Shown here piece by piece: positions 22,537-33,699 of a stretch of 64,000 bases of DNA. The stretch is from assembly GCF_910592395.1 (NCBI RefSeq), contig NC_088311.1, positions 12,524,501-12,588,500 on the forward strand. The letters run 5' to 3'. The number at the start of each line of letters is the position of its first letter. Position 1 is the first letter of the stretch. The DNA comes from Lineus longissimus (taxonomy: Eukaryota > Nemertea > Pilidiophora > Heteronemertea > Lineidae). Under the pieces are notes generated by a model. That model did no database searches and was not told the origin of the DNA. It saw nothing but the letters and a program-made list of their open reading frames with translations. The position numbers and the translations under genes are program-made.

Positions 22537-24742
22537 TTACAATTCCAAGTTGTCGTCAAAATTTAAGTTATCATCATCATTATCGGAGTCTGACAATTCG
22601 TTTTCACCAAGCAACAAATCATCACGATAATGACCATCTGGTTGAGGTGTTAAGCCAGCCACTTGAAATGACTTAGCCGCAGACTCAGGAGCTACATCAT
22701 TCCATGCTCTACTTATAATGCCGAGTACATCCTGTAATGTAATTTTGCGGCAATTTCCGTCAGCCTCAGTTGCATCACATTTCCATAACTTCGCATACTT
22801 TCGCATTATAGCTTTAAATCTTCTCATAATAGTGAGATCTAACGGCTGAGCCAGCGATGTACACCTAGCAGGAATATTGTCTAACAGTATGCCTGCTTCA
22901 ACCATTGGGTAACAGAAATCCTCTGCTTGATGCGGTCGGAATCTGTCCAAAAGCAGAAGGATGTCATTAAAGTCAAAATCGCCAATGTAAGGGAAAAGAA
23001 CATTGTCCAACCAATGTTGCAGTGTCTCTCCATTCTCCCAACCAGACCTCGAGGATGTGACCAGTACGTTATCTGGAATGTTGTTCAAATCTCTAATCTG
23101 ACGCACGAAGCCCGGCTGCCTGAAAACAACATGAGCAGGCGGTTTTTCTCCGTTGGAGCCAACTGTCAATCCAACGGTGCACCCGAGTTTGGCATTTCCT
23201 TGCGATGTTTTCACATTTACATCTACTGTACCTCTGGTCTCAGCTGTATACATCGGAGGGAAGTCCAACTGAGCAAACGTTTCGTTAACTCTTTACATAC
23301 GCTAGCCGCCGCTGGTCGGCGCAAAGAACTTACGCTGTTCTCCCAGGAGCCGCCATTACTCGGCTCCATTCAAACAGTGCGAAACTCCGGCAAGCCGACT
23401 ACAAGCTACTCCAACTTTAATGTATCGTAATTTCTTATTGGCTGGCTCCATGGTGACCCTATTTGAATGGCCAATAAGAGATAAGCTTCTATTTTCTATT
23501 CAGGTCACTCCGTTCTAATTTAGTATTCATGAGGCATGAATAATAACGATGTATTGGCGGGATTCCCCAGGAAGTTGACCTCGTCGGCCATGTTTAAACG
23601 TTTCTTTAATCTTTTTTTTGATTGACGTGCCGCATTGTTCGGGACCAGCTGGGTTTATTTATGATAGATTTATTTGATTCGAGCTCCGGATCAGAATTTG
23701 AAGGTTTTGCAGATTCAGATATCAATGTTTCGGTAGGAAGTGATGATAGTGACTGGGACTTAGATTTTTATTATAAACATTTTGTGTTTACGGCGATTTG
23801 TAGAAATTTTTTTCTCTCCAAGTTTGCAGGCCTTGTTCTCGGTTACTTTTCGTTAGAATTCAAAATAAATTACATGAGTTTATGCGGAATTTAATTCTTA
23901 GTTACTCCCCAAAATTTTAGTCCTGTACTATGAACAGCAACGGAGATAATATCACTTATGTAAACACTACCTGAAATACGGCCGCCTCAGTGACGCGCTC
24001 CCGGGAAACTATATCAGAATAATGACGCTGTGTATTCAGGACTTTGACGCTATGACGCACGCGGGTCTAGCGTATGTAAAGAGTTAAAGTTCAAGAGCGT
24101 GTGGACATGGTTGTCAGCTACAGTTTGCCTAACGCCAGTCTGAAATTCTCTCACTCTCTGTGGTGCATCAGCCGGTACAGTGGTGGAATCTTTCGTTTTA
24201 CGGCGGAAAACAATCTTTTTCTGTTTCATAATATTTGTAACCCAACCCACTGATGCAGAAAACTGGGACCTTTCGGGGCGACGTGCTGCAATGTCCTCAA
24301 GTTCATTGTGTGGGAGTTGGCCCCACCAGTTCTGAAATTCAATCGTTGCATCATTAACAATGTCCAGCCGAGAAACGGGCAGGGCAATATTCCTCCGTTC
24401 TTGAAAATGCTGGTGCACGATATTCTCAACTTCCGGCCAACAACCATCATGGTCGGTTCTGACTCGCCGGCGTTCTGCATTTTCCTCCACTTGATCCGTC
24501 ATTTCATCGATGTTCTGTATCCATCTCCTGAGCGTTGTTGGGGATAGTCGATAGCGCCTAGCATACTCATTGACATTTAGAATGCGGCCATGTTCAATTG
24601 CTGTTTGGCAATCCAAGGCATGTCGCAGCCTGGCTTCAACAGTGTAACTGTTACATCGTCGAGGGAGACCAACTGCTGCAGCACCATTCTGCTGATCGGT
24701 ATCATCATCATCATCATCGTCATCATTGCCAGCATCCATCAT
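22537..24742 (-). pseudogene. Pogo-like transposase, split by an inserted MITE
   Basis: The likely start is MMDAGNDDDDDDDD at about 24742; upstream in-frame residues look like leader translation. The N-terminal half has a Psq/CENP-B-like helix-turn-helix (NVNEYARRYRLSPTTLRRWI), then a CENP-B-type second domain ending VGWVTNIMKQKKIVFRRKT. It stops at LLNFN where the MITE enters (24084). Past the MITE the frame resumes with ETFAQLDFPPMYT, the region of the first acidic residue, then ILLLLDRFRPHQAEDF (second) and SLAQPLDLTIMRRFK (third), ending in an acidic tail. With the insert and one TTAA removed the two halves are in one frame, so the insertion is the main visible damage. The first site reads NFNET where relatives usually have Asp before Glu-Thr, so the copy may have been weak before. 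Confidence 0.85.
23289..24083. mobile_element. PiggyBac-type MITE, 795 bp, TTAA target duplication
   Basis: Perfect 17-bp ends CTCTTTACATACGCTAG in inverted orientation, flanked by TTAA at 23285-23288 and 24084-24087. That target is diagnostic of piggyBac. The interior keeps a plus-strand acidic frame from 23661 (MIDLFDSSSGSEFEGF..), which looks like the N-terminal tail of a piggyBac transposase, so this may be an internally deleted autonomous copy. The ends differ from those of the full element at 33.7 kb (CCCTTTCAGTAC). Confidence 0.9.
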
Positions 24743-25084
24743 TGACTGACACATGACAAAGAGCGAAAGCATCAGCAGTAACAACAACGTTGTGTTCCTC
24801 ATGATTTCAACTTTCTACAGGAATGACCAATATAATTGTTAGGATAAAGGGCCTAGGAAATTACACAACTGCAATTGCCTTTCATACCAACCATTGATTG
24901 ATAAAATTGGCCACAGAAGACCAGATCAAGAAATGAACATGTAATCAAAACTCTGTCATTTTCTTCATTGAAATGTGATTAGTATAGGCCCTACATGGTC
25001 GTAAATCGACAATATCCCATTCTGGGCCTCTATTAGTGACTTAGAAAATTTTAGACCAAGCACCAGTTAAATAAGTAGTCACTG

Positions 25085-26342
25085 TATATAGATCTAAGTT
25101 ACATGGTTGGTTTGGAAAAAGAAAATTGTTTTGATAGCGCATTCAGCTGGCAAACTTGGGAGTGCCCGGTGACATTCGCGTCAATGCAGAAACTCAACAC
25201 AGTGACGCGATAATTGGGCCGTTCCATTTTGCGATTGTCGGCTCCCTCTCCGTGACGTCATCCGTAGTTGGTCACGTGATGGTGATTCTCTATTCTGATT
25301 GAATGTATCGGTTCAGAGATTATTTTAATGGGGGTTGGAGCTTGCAATTTTGAAATATTGATTTTTTAGGGGGTTTTCCTCTGTCAAATCATGGCTGGGA
25401 TTCCCAATTAGATTACAGCTAGCGATGTCCTTTTTGCAACAACTAATGACAGATTTCTGGGTCCAAACCAGATATGTCTTCTTTATTATTCTTAGTGTGT
25501 GTCACTTGTTTTAAAGAGCTGCAGAATGAAATTATTGTTGTTTGCTGCCTTGGCATGACATGACACACTAAAGGTCTAGTCCCTTATCAGTTAGTGAGTT
25601 ACATCTGTTAGTGTTAGCCTGATGGGCCTACTCAGAATAGCGGTTATCATTAAGTAATTCTCTATTTTGCACGTGCACTATTGATCTGAAATTATTGACA
25701 TTTTGGATGTAACATCATTCACATTCCTGATTATTCATTGCCTTACAGGGAGGGGTGGTAATGCAGCTGCTGCTGGAGAAGTAAATGAGGTTGGAGACCT
25801 GTGCGACTGAAGATCTCCATGGACTAATGCTGGACCTAATAGTACTTGAAAGTTGACTTCATAGCTGCTGAAATATAAGGATATAAAGCTGCCAATTAAT
25901 ACACGTGTGCAATGACACTTTATGGCGCTTTTCAATGACTAACATTGAATTCCTGAACTGTGAAATTGGAAGATTTGTAGATTTTCTCTCTGGAATGAAA
26001 ACAAATGACTGAATTAATGCAATATTCTTAATCTACTCTGTCATACCTTTCCATATATATGTTACACGGCATGGTTCGTGTATCAAAAATATTTCCTCTC
26101 TTAGGATGGGCGGCGGCCATCTTGAATTTCAAAATGGCTGCCAATCTGCTGAAAATAGCAACAGAAGTGTTAATTATTGTCCTTGAACCTATATAGAATA
26201 AGATTAAGATTATTTTTATTGATTATATGCGCAAAAATTAGTTGTATATAGGTTGTAAGAGGTTTTTATACAATTTTCAATGGGAATCCAAGATGGCCGC
26301 CATTTAATGGATACAAACGCGTCGGACGCCATTTTTGATGTT
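25085..26342. other. Unannotated intronic stretch with AAGATGGCCGCC motifs
   Basis: Mostly single-copy-looking. From 26100 there are GCGGCCATCTTGAAT, CAAAATGGCTGCC and CAAGATGGCCGCCATT, related to 13.7-14.0 and 37.5-37.9 kb. No gene seen. Confidence 0.4.
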
Positions 26343-28054
26343 AACAAGAGGCCCAAGGGCCTGGCGCTCAGCTGAGTTAATATCATTAATATCTTCCCGG
26401 TGTTTAGTTCATTATGCATGAAAATGGCATGCTCCATGGTATTTGATATCCTTTTGCGTTCACTACGGTACCAATGTTTTTGGTTGACATAATTATGCCA
26501 CTGTTCATTCCTCAATCCTGACCACAATTCGGGTGAAATCATCGTATGAAAATATTTACCGAAACATGAAGTTTATGCCATGAATGAGGATACTCATTGT
26601 CATAGCCTCGTTTACAAGTACGAAGTATTTTCCCGCGAATATTCAAAATTGCTTGGCTCCTTGCCAGTTAAATAACACGTGACTATACACAAAATAGAAA
26701 ACTTTGATGGAAATTGTAAATCATTTTTTTATCTATCAGGGGAAACAAGCTGATGATGATCAAATAAATCATTCATGAGAAATCGTTTTGTTGCTGAAGC
26801 TTGCATGACGAAGTTAATGCTAAACCTTTTCTTGTGCTCTACTGCGCCACCGTAGTTTTCTATTTAGACCAGCGATGACGTCATTTCTGGTGATTCCCTA
26901 CGTTGTCCAATGAGCGCTTTTTAAAATGTGCCATTTGGTATTGTACAGTATGCAATGTATTTTTTCAGCGCTGCCAGTTGCCAAAGAGAATGCCGTAGCT
27001 CCCTCAATTTCCAATCAATTTTTATGGGAGTGACATTATTGTATTGCTTAGAATGTCTACTTTTTACTCTTGAAAGAATCGTAGAACTAAAACATAATAG
27101 GCGAACAGAATCATGCCGATTCACTGCACATACTGTGGGAATTCTCCACTTCAAAATACATCGGCGATGTCATCGCGAACAGAGCATGCACTTCCGATAT
27201 CGTTTTCACAGAAATGTCGCCAAATATTCAAGAACTAATTTCTGAATTTAGTCCCTAAAGACCTTATGACTACCACTGAAACGAACTAGTGATAATATCG
27301 CCTACCAGACTACTTTTTAAGCAGAAAATTGGGTACTTGAGTGTCATTGAGCTCCAAGATTATTGCACACAGCGTAAACAACATGCCGCCATTTTGTCTC
27401 CGCTTCGGTATTTCGTATGCCGCTTATAATGCACCTTCTCAATTAAAACCAACATAATAAGGCCTTACATCGTTGATTGAATAGGAACACCACACAAAAC
27501 AAAATAAAGTGGGGGTACAATCGATTACGAAGCTGAAGTGAACAGTGATTTATTCCTGCAGCTACTGCTTTTGTTGTGTAGCTGCCATGTTTTGAGAACT
27601 GGCAAATAGGAGACTTCATTGATGGCTGACGTCATCGGGCGGGAATTTGAATCGGCAGAAATAATTAAAAGGCAGGTAGCGCCCTCTCCTGTTAAAATTT
27701 TGAACTTTTTCTCAATAAAATAGATTTTCAAGAATTTTATCTTAATATTAGAGCATATTTCGACTAATTCTGCTGCTCCTAGGCCGATATAGGCCAGTTT
27801 CCTTCATGCACTCTCGCTCGCAGGAAGTAGGTCGAATGGCGACAAATTTTGTTTTGAAAGTAGAGTTTGACCAGAAGTATCCAGAAATGCAAAATTGAAG
27901 TCTCTAGGTCTTACGGTTACAAAATGTGCACCATGGGTTTAACGGACGGATGGATGGATGGATGGATGGATGGATGGATGGATGGATGGACAGACGGATG
28001 CCACTGAACAACTTATTTGACAAGCTCGGCTGACTTAGTCAGCTGAGCTAAAAA
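26343..28054 (+). mobile_element. A-type element, copy 3
   Basis: Starts AACAAGAGGCCCAAGGGCC, then TGGCGCTCAGCTGA; ends with the hairpin AGCTCGGCTGAC - TTA - GTCAGCTGAGCT and AAAAA. The ends GCTCAGCTGA..TCAGCTGAGC are perfect 10-bp inverted repeats. A (GGAT)n tract lies at 27950-27990. It is almost identical to 56873-58586. The segment near 26860-27260 (TTTAGACCAGCGATGACGTC onward) is shared with A copies 1 and 2. No credible coding frame. Confidence 0.9.
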
Positions 28055-28415
28055 TGGTTTCAGCACACACGTTTTGTCTAAGGACTGACTTTTTAAGTAA
28101 TTGCAGCCGCTGGTATTTCCCTAGTAAATTGGTAATGATATGATGCATTCTGACCTCAAAGGTCCCTTTATTGTGGCGTAAAATCCTTTCATTGTTTTCC
28201 AGTTGATAAATTAGAAAAGGGCGTCAAATTTCAGGCACAGAAATCGTAATATCTTTAAAAGTTGTTGACCGATTTTGAAAATTCAAACAGCTTTGTAATC
28301 CTTGTCGTACTGGTTTGCCTAAAAAAACCATAAAAACAACATATTTCAATATTTCATTTTTTAAGTGGGTAAAGCTAATCCTACTGATCATGCAAGGGCC
28401 AATACTATAAACATA
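28055..28415. other. Spacer between two A elements
   Basis: No gene or repeat ends visible. Confidence 0.4.
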
Positions 28416-28751
28416 ACAAGAGGCCCAAGGGCCTGGCGCTCAGCTGGATGACCTAATAACACAGGACTGAGGGTGTAAAGTAGTAAACATCGGCTTTATA
28501 CTATACTGTTTGAAGGTCAAGAGAACACGTTATACCACTAAAATTTCCAATGCAGAGCTGCCAGCTGGATGAAATATGACCGAACCAATCATCCATGGTA
28601 TGTAAATATTACAGGAGGCAACGGAAGATATCCCTAGTTCGGTATGTTTTATCGGTAGCTTTACAGACAAGAAGTGTCAGAGAGGATGTGACTTCTCTAT
28701 GGACAACTGTATGTCCAGGCTGGGTTGTACAGCACAAGTATACAAAATGCT

Positions 28752-30641
28752 GCAGACCATATCCCTGGTGAAAGTATTTTGTCATGTTGAGAAATTAGGT
28801 TTGCACCAGGATATAACCAGATCAATCAGAGGCAAATAACCCTGAATAACCAGCTGAATTAGGTTGTGACAGTAGGTGCATCATAAATACTAGAAATAGC
28901 GATGGTTCTGGGACTGCAACAACTCAGCATATGGATGGTCAGAATCCAGCAGACAACAAGCAAATGTAATCTGAATCTCAACATCTTTCGTATCTTTTGA
29001 CTAGTTTTCTGGTCGAGTGAGGGAAACCAGTTGGCCATCTGATATGGCTGGTGGGGATGAAAGCTCCCAATGTTGGGACGACCAATAAATGAGAGTTGAA
29101 CATTGAATTCCTTTGAAGTGTAGCTTGTGACGAGTCAGGCCAGTTTGTGCATGATTACAACATAGGGGTAACTGGTTATTCCCTCACAATCTACACTAAA
29201 AAAGGATTGTTGCAGTTTTGATCTTTCAATTAATTCCTTTGGTATGGTGCAACAAACCAGTCCAGTAGATATATACATGGTCATAGCATACGGCATCGAG
29301 ACAACCAGTATGCAAGGTCACGGCCAGGCCCAAGGGGTATGACCGATCAGTACTAAGAGTAAAAACGTAACATGCAATAATATCTTTTTAAACTAACTGC
29401 CACAGTACGTTTATTTATTCAGTCTTTTTGAAGTAAAAGTATTACAGTGAAAAAGAACGAAATACGGCTGGAATATTATAATGGTTTGTCTTCGGACGGC
29501 AAATTCAGCACTGCACCGATGTCAAGGTTAAGACGGTTATACGACTTTGCCGCATCAGCTCCTCGTGGTCAAGCCTCCTATATCCGTGACTAATGCGGTC
29601 GCAGAACAGAACAGATGCTGATCATCCCCGTCAGGCTGTAAAACAGAGCGAGGAAATATTTTAACTTCACCAGAAGTTTTATCATTCATTATTCAGACCA
29701 ACAGACACTGTTACCTGCTAATAGTCTATGAATTTCATTGTCATAATTCAGAACAAACACTTATCACCTTTGCTGACAATATTTTCAGAAGGTGTGTATA
29801 CATTCGTGTGTCCATTTACACTGCACGTGTATACGTGCTTTACTGTACATTTCTACAGGAGTGAGCAGGATGTACAGAAAAACGATCTCCAAAACTGTTG
29901 CTTTCAGCACTCGCGACACGTTAAGCGAGGTTTCAGCAAATATTTTCAGTGAAGGTATATATCATGTGTAGAGTCTGGGTGATTTTGAGACATTCTTAGG
30001 TGTTTAAGGCGCACAGTTTGATGAAACTTGCCCGAATTCGTAACTTTTTTGATGAATGTATATCCGCCATTGCGGGGATCTGGAAACTTTCGGATGACAA
30101 GTTTGCCTCAAAAGATGGACGTGCTCCCTATAATCACCCAAACTAACAGCGAATATATATTCTTAAGATCCTTTTCTTGACCTCTGATGAGTTAATTTTG
30201 TCTGATGCAGTGTTTCAACACAAATTTGAGGGCGATTACAATCACGAAAAATTCACAGTCACCCAGTCCAGAATGCGTAGACGAAATGTCTGTTGGCTCT
30301 TCCATGTAGCGGGTATCCTCCCACCTGTTCAGGTCGGGACAGATCAACGTTGAGCAACTTGCCTAATCGGTAAAAACGCGGGAGGCAGTGCTATTACCGG
30401 AACGGTTCAGAACCGGCGATTTTCATCAAAAATCACCCGAAAACTAAAAAAGTAAGCAACGGCTGCAAAAATAAAGTACACGTTGTTCGTTAGCAGGTTA
30501 TGAAACGTAACCTAACCAAATTTCAGGTCGTTCCGTGCGGCAGTTTCGGAGATACGTGTCGAAAACCACATCCCTCGGGTCCTGGCGATCGGCTCAGTAA
30601 AAACAATAGACCATATCCACGGAGTTGTGGATATGGTCTAA
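28752..30641 (+). mobile_element. C-type element, copy 2, inserted in A copy 2
   Basis: Same ends and length as 6100-7989, including the 13-bp terminal hairpin. The A sequence breaks off at AAAATGCT and resumes at AGTTTGGGACTAAC; A copy 1 has about 53 extra bases at this point, so insertion came with a small deletion. A 38-bp piece at 29177-29214 is inverted relative to copy 1. Confidence 0.85.
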
Positions 30642-31500
30642 TAACCAGTTTGGGACTAACACCACTGTCTTTTTTTTTAACAAGGTAGAGATTACAGGAG
30701 TCAACAAAATTAACTTTATTTAGAGAAATTGACCTGTCCTGCAGGTGATTGGAATTTACAAAGGGTCGTTTTTCATGACATTGTGCTCTCTGCGTATCCC
30801 TAGCGAGTCGATCAGGAACCCAGTCCCATCTCTTTATTATTTAGACCAGCGATGACGTCATTTCTGGAGATTACCTACGTTGTCCAATGAGCGCTTTTTA
30901 AAGTGTGCCATTTGGCATGCATTAGCATGCAATGTATTTTATCAGCGCTGCAAATTGCCAAACAGAATGCCGTAGCTACGTCAATTTTGAATCAATTTTT
31001 ATGGGAGTAACATTATTGTGTTGCTTGGTATGTCTACTTTTTACTCACGTAAGAATCGTAGTACTAAAAACTAAAATGCAAACAGAATCATGCCGATTCA
31101 CTGCACATACTGTGGGAATTCTCTACTTCAAAATAATTCGCGAACAGAACGTGCACTTCTAATATCGTTTTCACAGAATTGTGGCCAAATTTTCAAGAAC
31201 TAACTTCTGAAAGTAGTCCCTAAAGACCTTATGACTACCCACTGAAAGGAACTAGTGATAATATCGCCTACTTGACTTCTTTTTAGCAGAAAATTGGTTA
31301 CCGTGTTGCAAAATCAATCTTCCATCTTTAGACTGGTCACAGTGGGTATGTTGAAATATAGCCTGGTTCCTGGGCCAATTCCATGCGCAGAATACAACTG
31401 CTCAACTATACGTCATAGCCCGGACTTTTGAATCGTCAAAATTTTAGTTAAATGTGCCTGTAGCGCCAACTGGCGGTGAAAACTAAACTAATTCCATTAC

Positions 31501-32283
31501 TAGAGGTACCGCGTTTGCTGACAAACGCTAGTATATCCGCACTTTGGTGAAATCAGGCTGATTGTAGTGTTATGGAATGGAATAGGCTAGAATAGTAAAG
31601 AAGGAAGCTGATGATTGGATTGGCTTTTATTATTATTTTGGGTAGTCTATTTCTATAGCGAGAAATGTCTACGTGAACTCGTTCAGAATGTAGACAGGTC
31701 ACAAGGCATTTCCAAGTTTTACAACAAAACGGCCGGCAGTCGTCCATCTTGAATGCGAAATCAGCCAATATCGAACTTGACCTTGATATTCAACCCATAC
31801 GTGCACACCAAATATGAAATGTCTAGGCGAACTCGTTCAGAATGTAGAGAGGTCACAAGGCATTTGCAAGTTTTACAACAAAATGGCCGGCAGTCGGCCA
31901 TCTTAAGTGCGAAATCAGCCATTATCGAACTTGGCCTTGATATTCACCCGATACACGTGGACACCAAATATGAAATGTCTAGGCGAACCCGTTCAGAATG
32001 TAGAGAGGTCACAAGGGATTTGGAAGTTTTACAACAAAATGGCCGCCAGTCGGCCACCTTGAGTGCAAAATCAGCCATTATCAAACTTGGCCTTGATATT
32101 CACCCGATACACGTGGACACCAAATATGAAATGTCTAGGCGAACTCGTTCAGAATGTAGAGAGGTCACAAGAGTGTGACATACAGACGGACGGACGACCC
32201 GACGGACGGACGACCCGACGGACGGACGGACAATCCTGATAAAAACAATATATCCGAACTTTCTCCGAAAGTGCGGATACAAC
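31501..32283 (+). mobile_element. D-type, pearl-like element with 156-bp core repeats
   Basis: Near the 5' end is a hairpin GCGTTTG - CTGA - CAAACGC and the subterminal repeat GTATATCCGCACTTT. Then 3.3 core units of 154-156 bp follow (GTCTAGGCGAACTCGTTCAG near 31667, 31821, 31977 and 32133), then an ACGG/GACGGACGACCC microsatellite (32188-32232), and a 3' hairpin ending AAAGTGCGGATAC. Order and unit size are those described for bivalve pearl / Helentron-associated elements. A copy 1 shows the empty site: ATTCCATTAC directly followed by AAGTAAAAAT. Confidence 0.85.
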
Positions 32284-32590
32284 AAGTAAAAATGAAAAAT
32301 TATCAAAAAATATTCGGCCAGATGTGAAAACAATATTTCCTCTGTGGACCGAGGTATACTATAAAGGAATAAAGTTTAAACTTCCCGATGACCTCATTCG
32401 CTTAATGTAGGTCGGATCGCACTGATTTTTGGTTTCTGAGTTCATCTTGGGTTACGCCTAATTTAGCAGCATCAACAAAGTGCCTAGGCCTTGCGGTTAC
32501 AAAATGCCCAAAAGTGACAGGGAAGGAAGGACAGACACCATTCCCTTAGTAATATTACCAGCTTCGCTGACTTTGTCAGCTGAGCTAAAA

Positions 32591-33205
32591 ATGAAAAGGC
32601 CAGCAGCCATTGTGCTCACCGTATTGATGTTTGGTGGTTCGGAATTCATGCTGGTTAAGAAACATGCTAGTATATAGGTCAAATCAAAGCCGGTATTACA
32701 CGTGATGTATACTTACTCGGAGTACATAACATATTGCCATTTTTAACTTTTTGGCCTCTTGGTGGCCAAGTCGAGAATCATATATTGGACAGAATTTCAG
32801 AGTCAGAGGTTATCTAACCTGGAGGGTCATATGTACCAAGTTGCAAGTTGTTAGCATCAGTTAAGAATCACGCGAGATATACCACTTTTAACCTTTTTCA
32901 GTTTTGGCCTCCTGGTGGCGTAGTGGAAATTCAGATCGGATCGAAATTCAGTGTCAGAGGTTATATGACATAGAGAGTAATGTGTACCATATTTCAAGTT
33001 CATAGCCTTAGTGTCATAGTTGCACTCAAACGGCGAATTTACGCCATTTGACTTGACCTATGACCTCGAAAAAAATCAGATCAAATCAAAAACTCGTATG
33101 ATATATGTGGTGTATATCCTTGCAAGCAGAATCTACCACAAAAACTTTATCGAAAATGAGCCACTAGTGTAAGAGTAGCTATACCACACTCTTCAGAAAA
33201 CGCAT
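32591..33205 (+). mobile_element. B-type element, copy 5, 3' truncated
   Basis: Starts ATGAAAAGGCCAGCAGCC..GTGCTCACC right behind A copy 2. Two worn units (landmarks near 32755 and 32910). The family end is missing; homology fades near 33205. Confidence 0.7.
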
Positions 33206-33284
33206 CGGATCACAATGTATGCACTGTTACCAACATCGCGACGTTACGTCGTGCGGAGCGCTACGGAGCGGTTACAGGAAAATT

Positions 33285-33430
33285 CGTCCCCGGATAATTC
33301 GTCCCCGGAAAATTCGTCCCCGCAAATTCGTCCCCGGAAAATTCGTCCCCGAGGATAATTGCCCCAAGGAAAATTCGTCCCCGGAAAATTTGTCCCCGAG
33401 GATAATTCGTCCCTGGAAAGTTCGTCCCGG
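33285..33430. repeat. GC-rich minisatellite, 14-17-bp unit
   Basis: About ten copies of the type AATTCGTCCCCGGAAA, with variants GAGGATAATTCGTCCCC. The repetitive reading frames across it (PGTNF/SPENSS-like) are by-products. The flanks 33206-33284 and 33431-33695 hold no recognisable gene. Confidence 0.9.
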
Positions 33431-33699
33431 CGACATCGTTAGCTGATCGGCAGTTTGGTACATCATACCACACTTCCTATTTCCACAAGAGGGAACTTGC
33501 GGTGCATGTTAATATTGTGATATTTTTTGACCAATCAGAGGAAGCTATCCGCTTCACCCCGCACCACGAACTTCTGGAAACGGAGAATAAACAAGTGAGT
33601 TTCAACTTCGTCAATTTGACGTTTACAAAGTCCGATTTCAGCCAATCTACGACCAAAAACGCTCATAAAAGCTTGCGGTTAGTTATTTATAAGTCTTAA

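Larger units (their letters stand above)
22075..25084 (-). mobile_element. Pogo-like DNA transposon, TA target duplication, nearly complete
   Basis: The ends CAGTGAGTACTTAGTTAACT and AAATAAGTAGTCACTG belong to inverted repeats of about 46 bp that continue GGTGCTGGTCTAAAATTTTC on both sides. TA flanks both ends (22073-22074 and 25085-25086). The transposase is on the minus strand and is interrupted by a 795-bp piggyBac MITE. Without that insert the element is about 2.2 kb, normal for the family. Confidence 0.88.
28416..32590 (+). mobile_element. A-type element, copy 2, split by C and D elements
   Basis: Outer parts match A copy 1 (15846-17388) over the whole length: start AACAAGAGGCCCAAGGGCC, end GTCAGCTGAGCTAAAA. 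Removing the C insert (28752-30641) and the D insert (31501-32283) leaves about 1.5 kb, equal to copy 1. B copy 5 follows without a gap. Confidence 0.88.

Noticed and set aside
23622-23894. Independent host gene at the acidic ORF MIDLFDSSSG
   Set aside because: It lies wholly inside the piggyBac MITE and is better read as a remnant of a transposase N-terminus.
31753-32178. A 141-residue repetitive ORF
   Set aside because: The 156-bp core unit of the D element is a multiple of three, so any open frame repeats. No protein features.
33219-33473. Pro/Ser/Asn- or Gly-rich frames on both strands
   Set aside because: By-products of the GTCCCCGG minisatellite.
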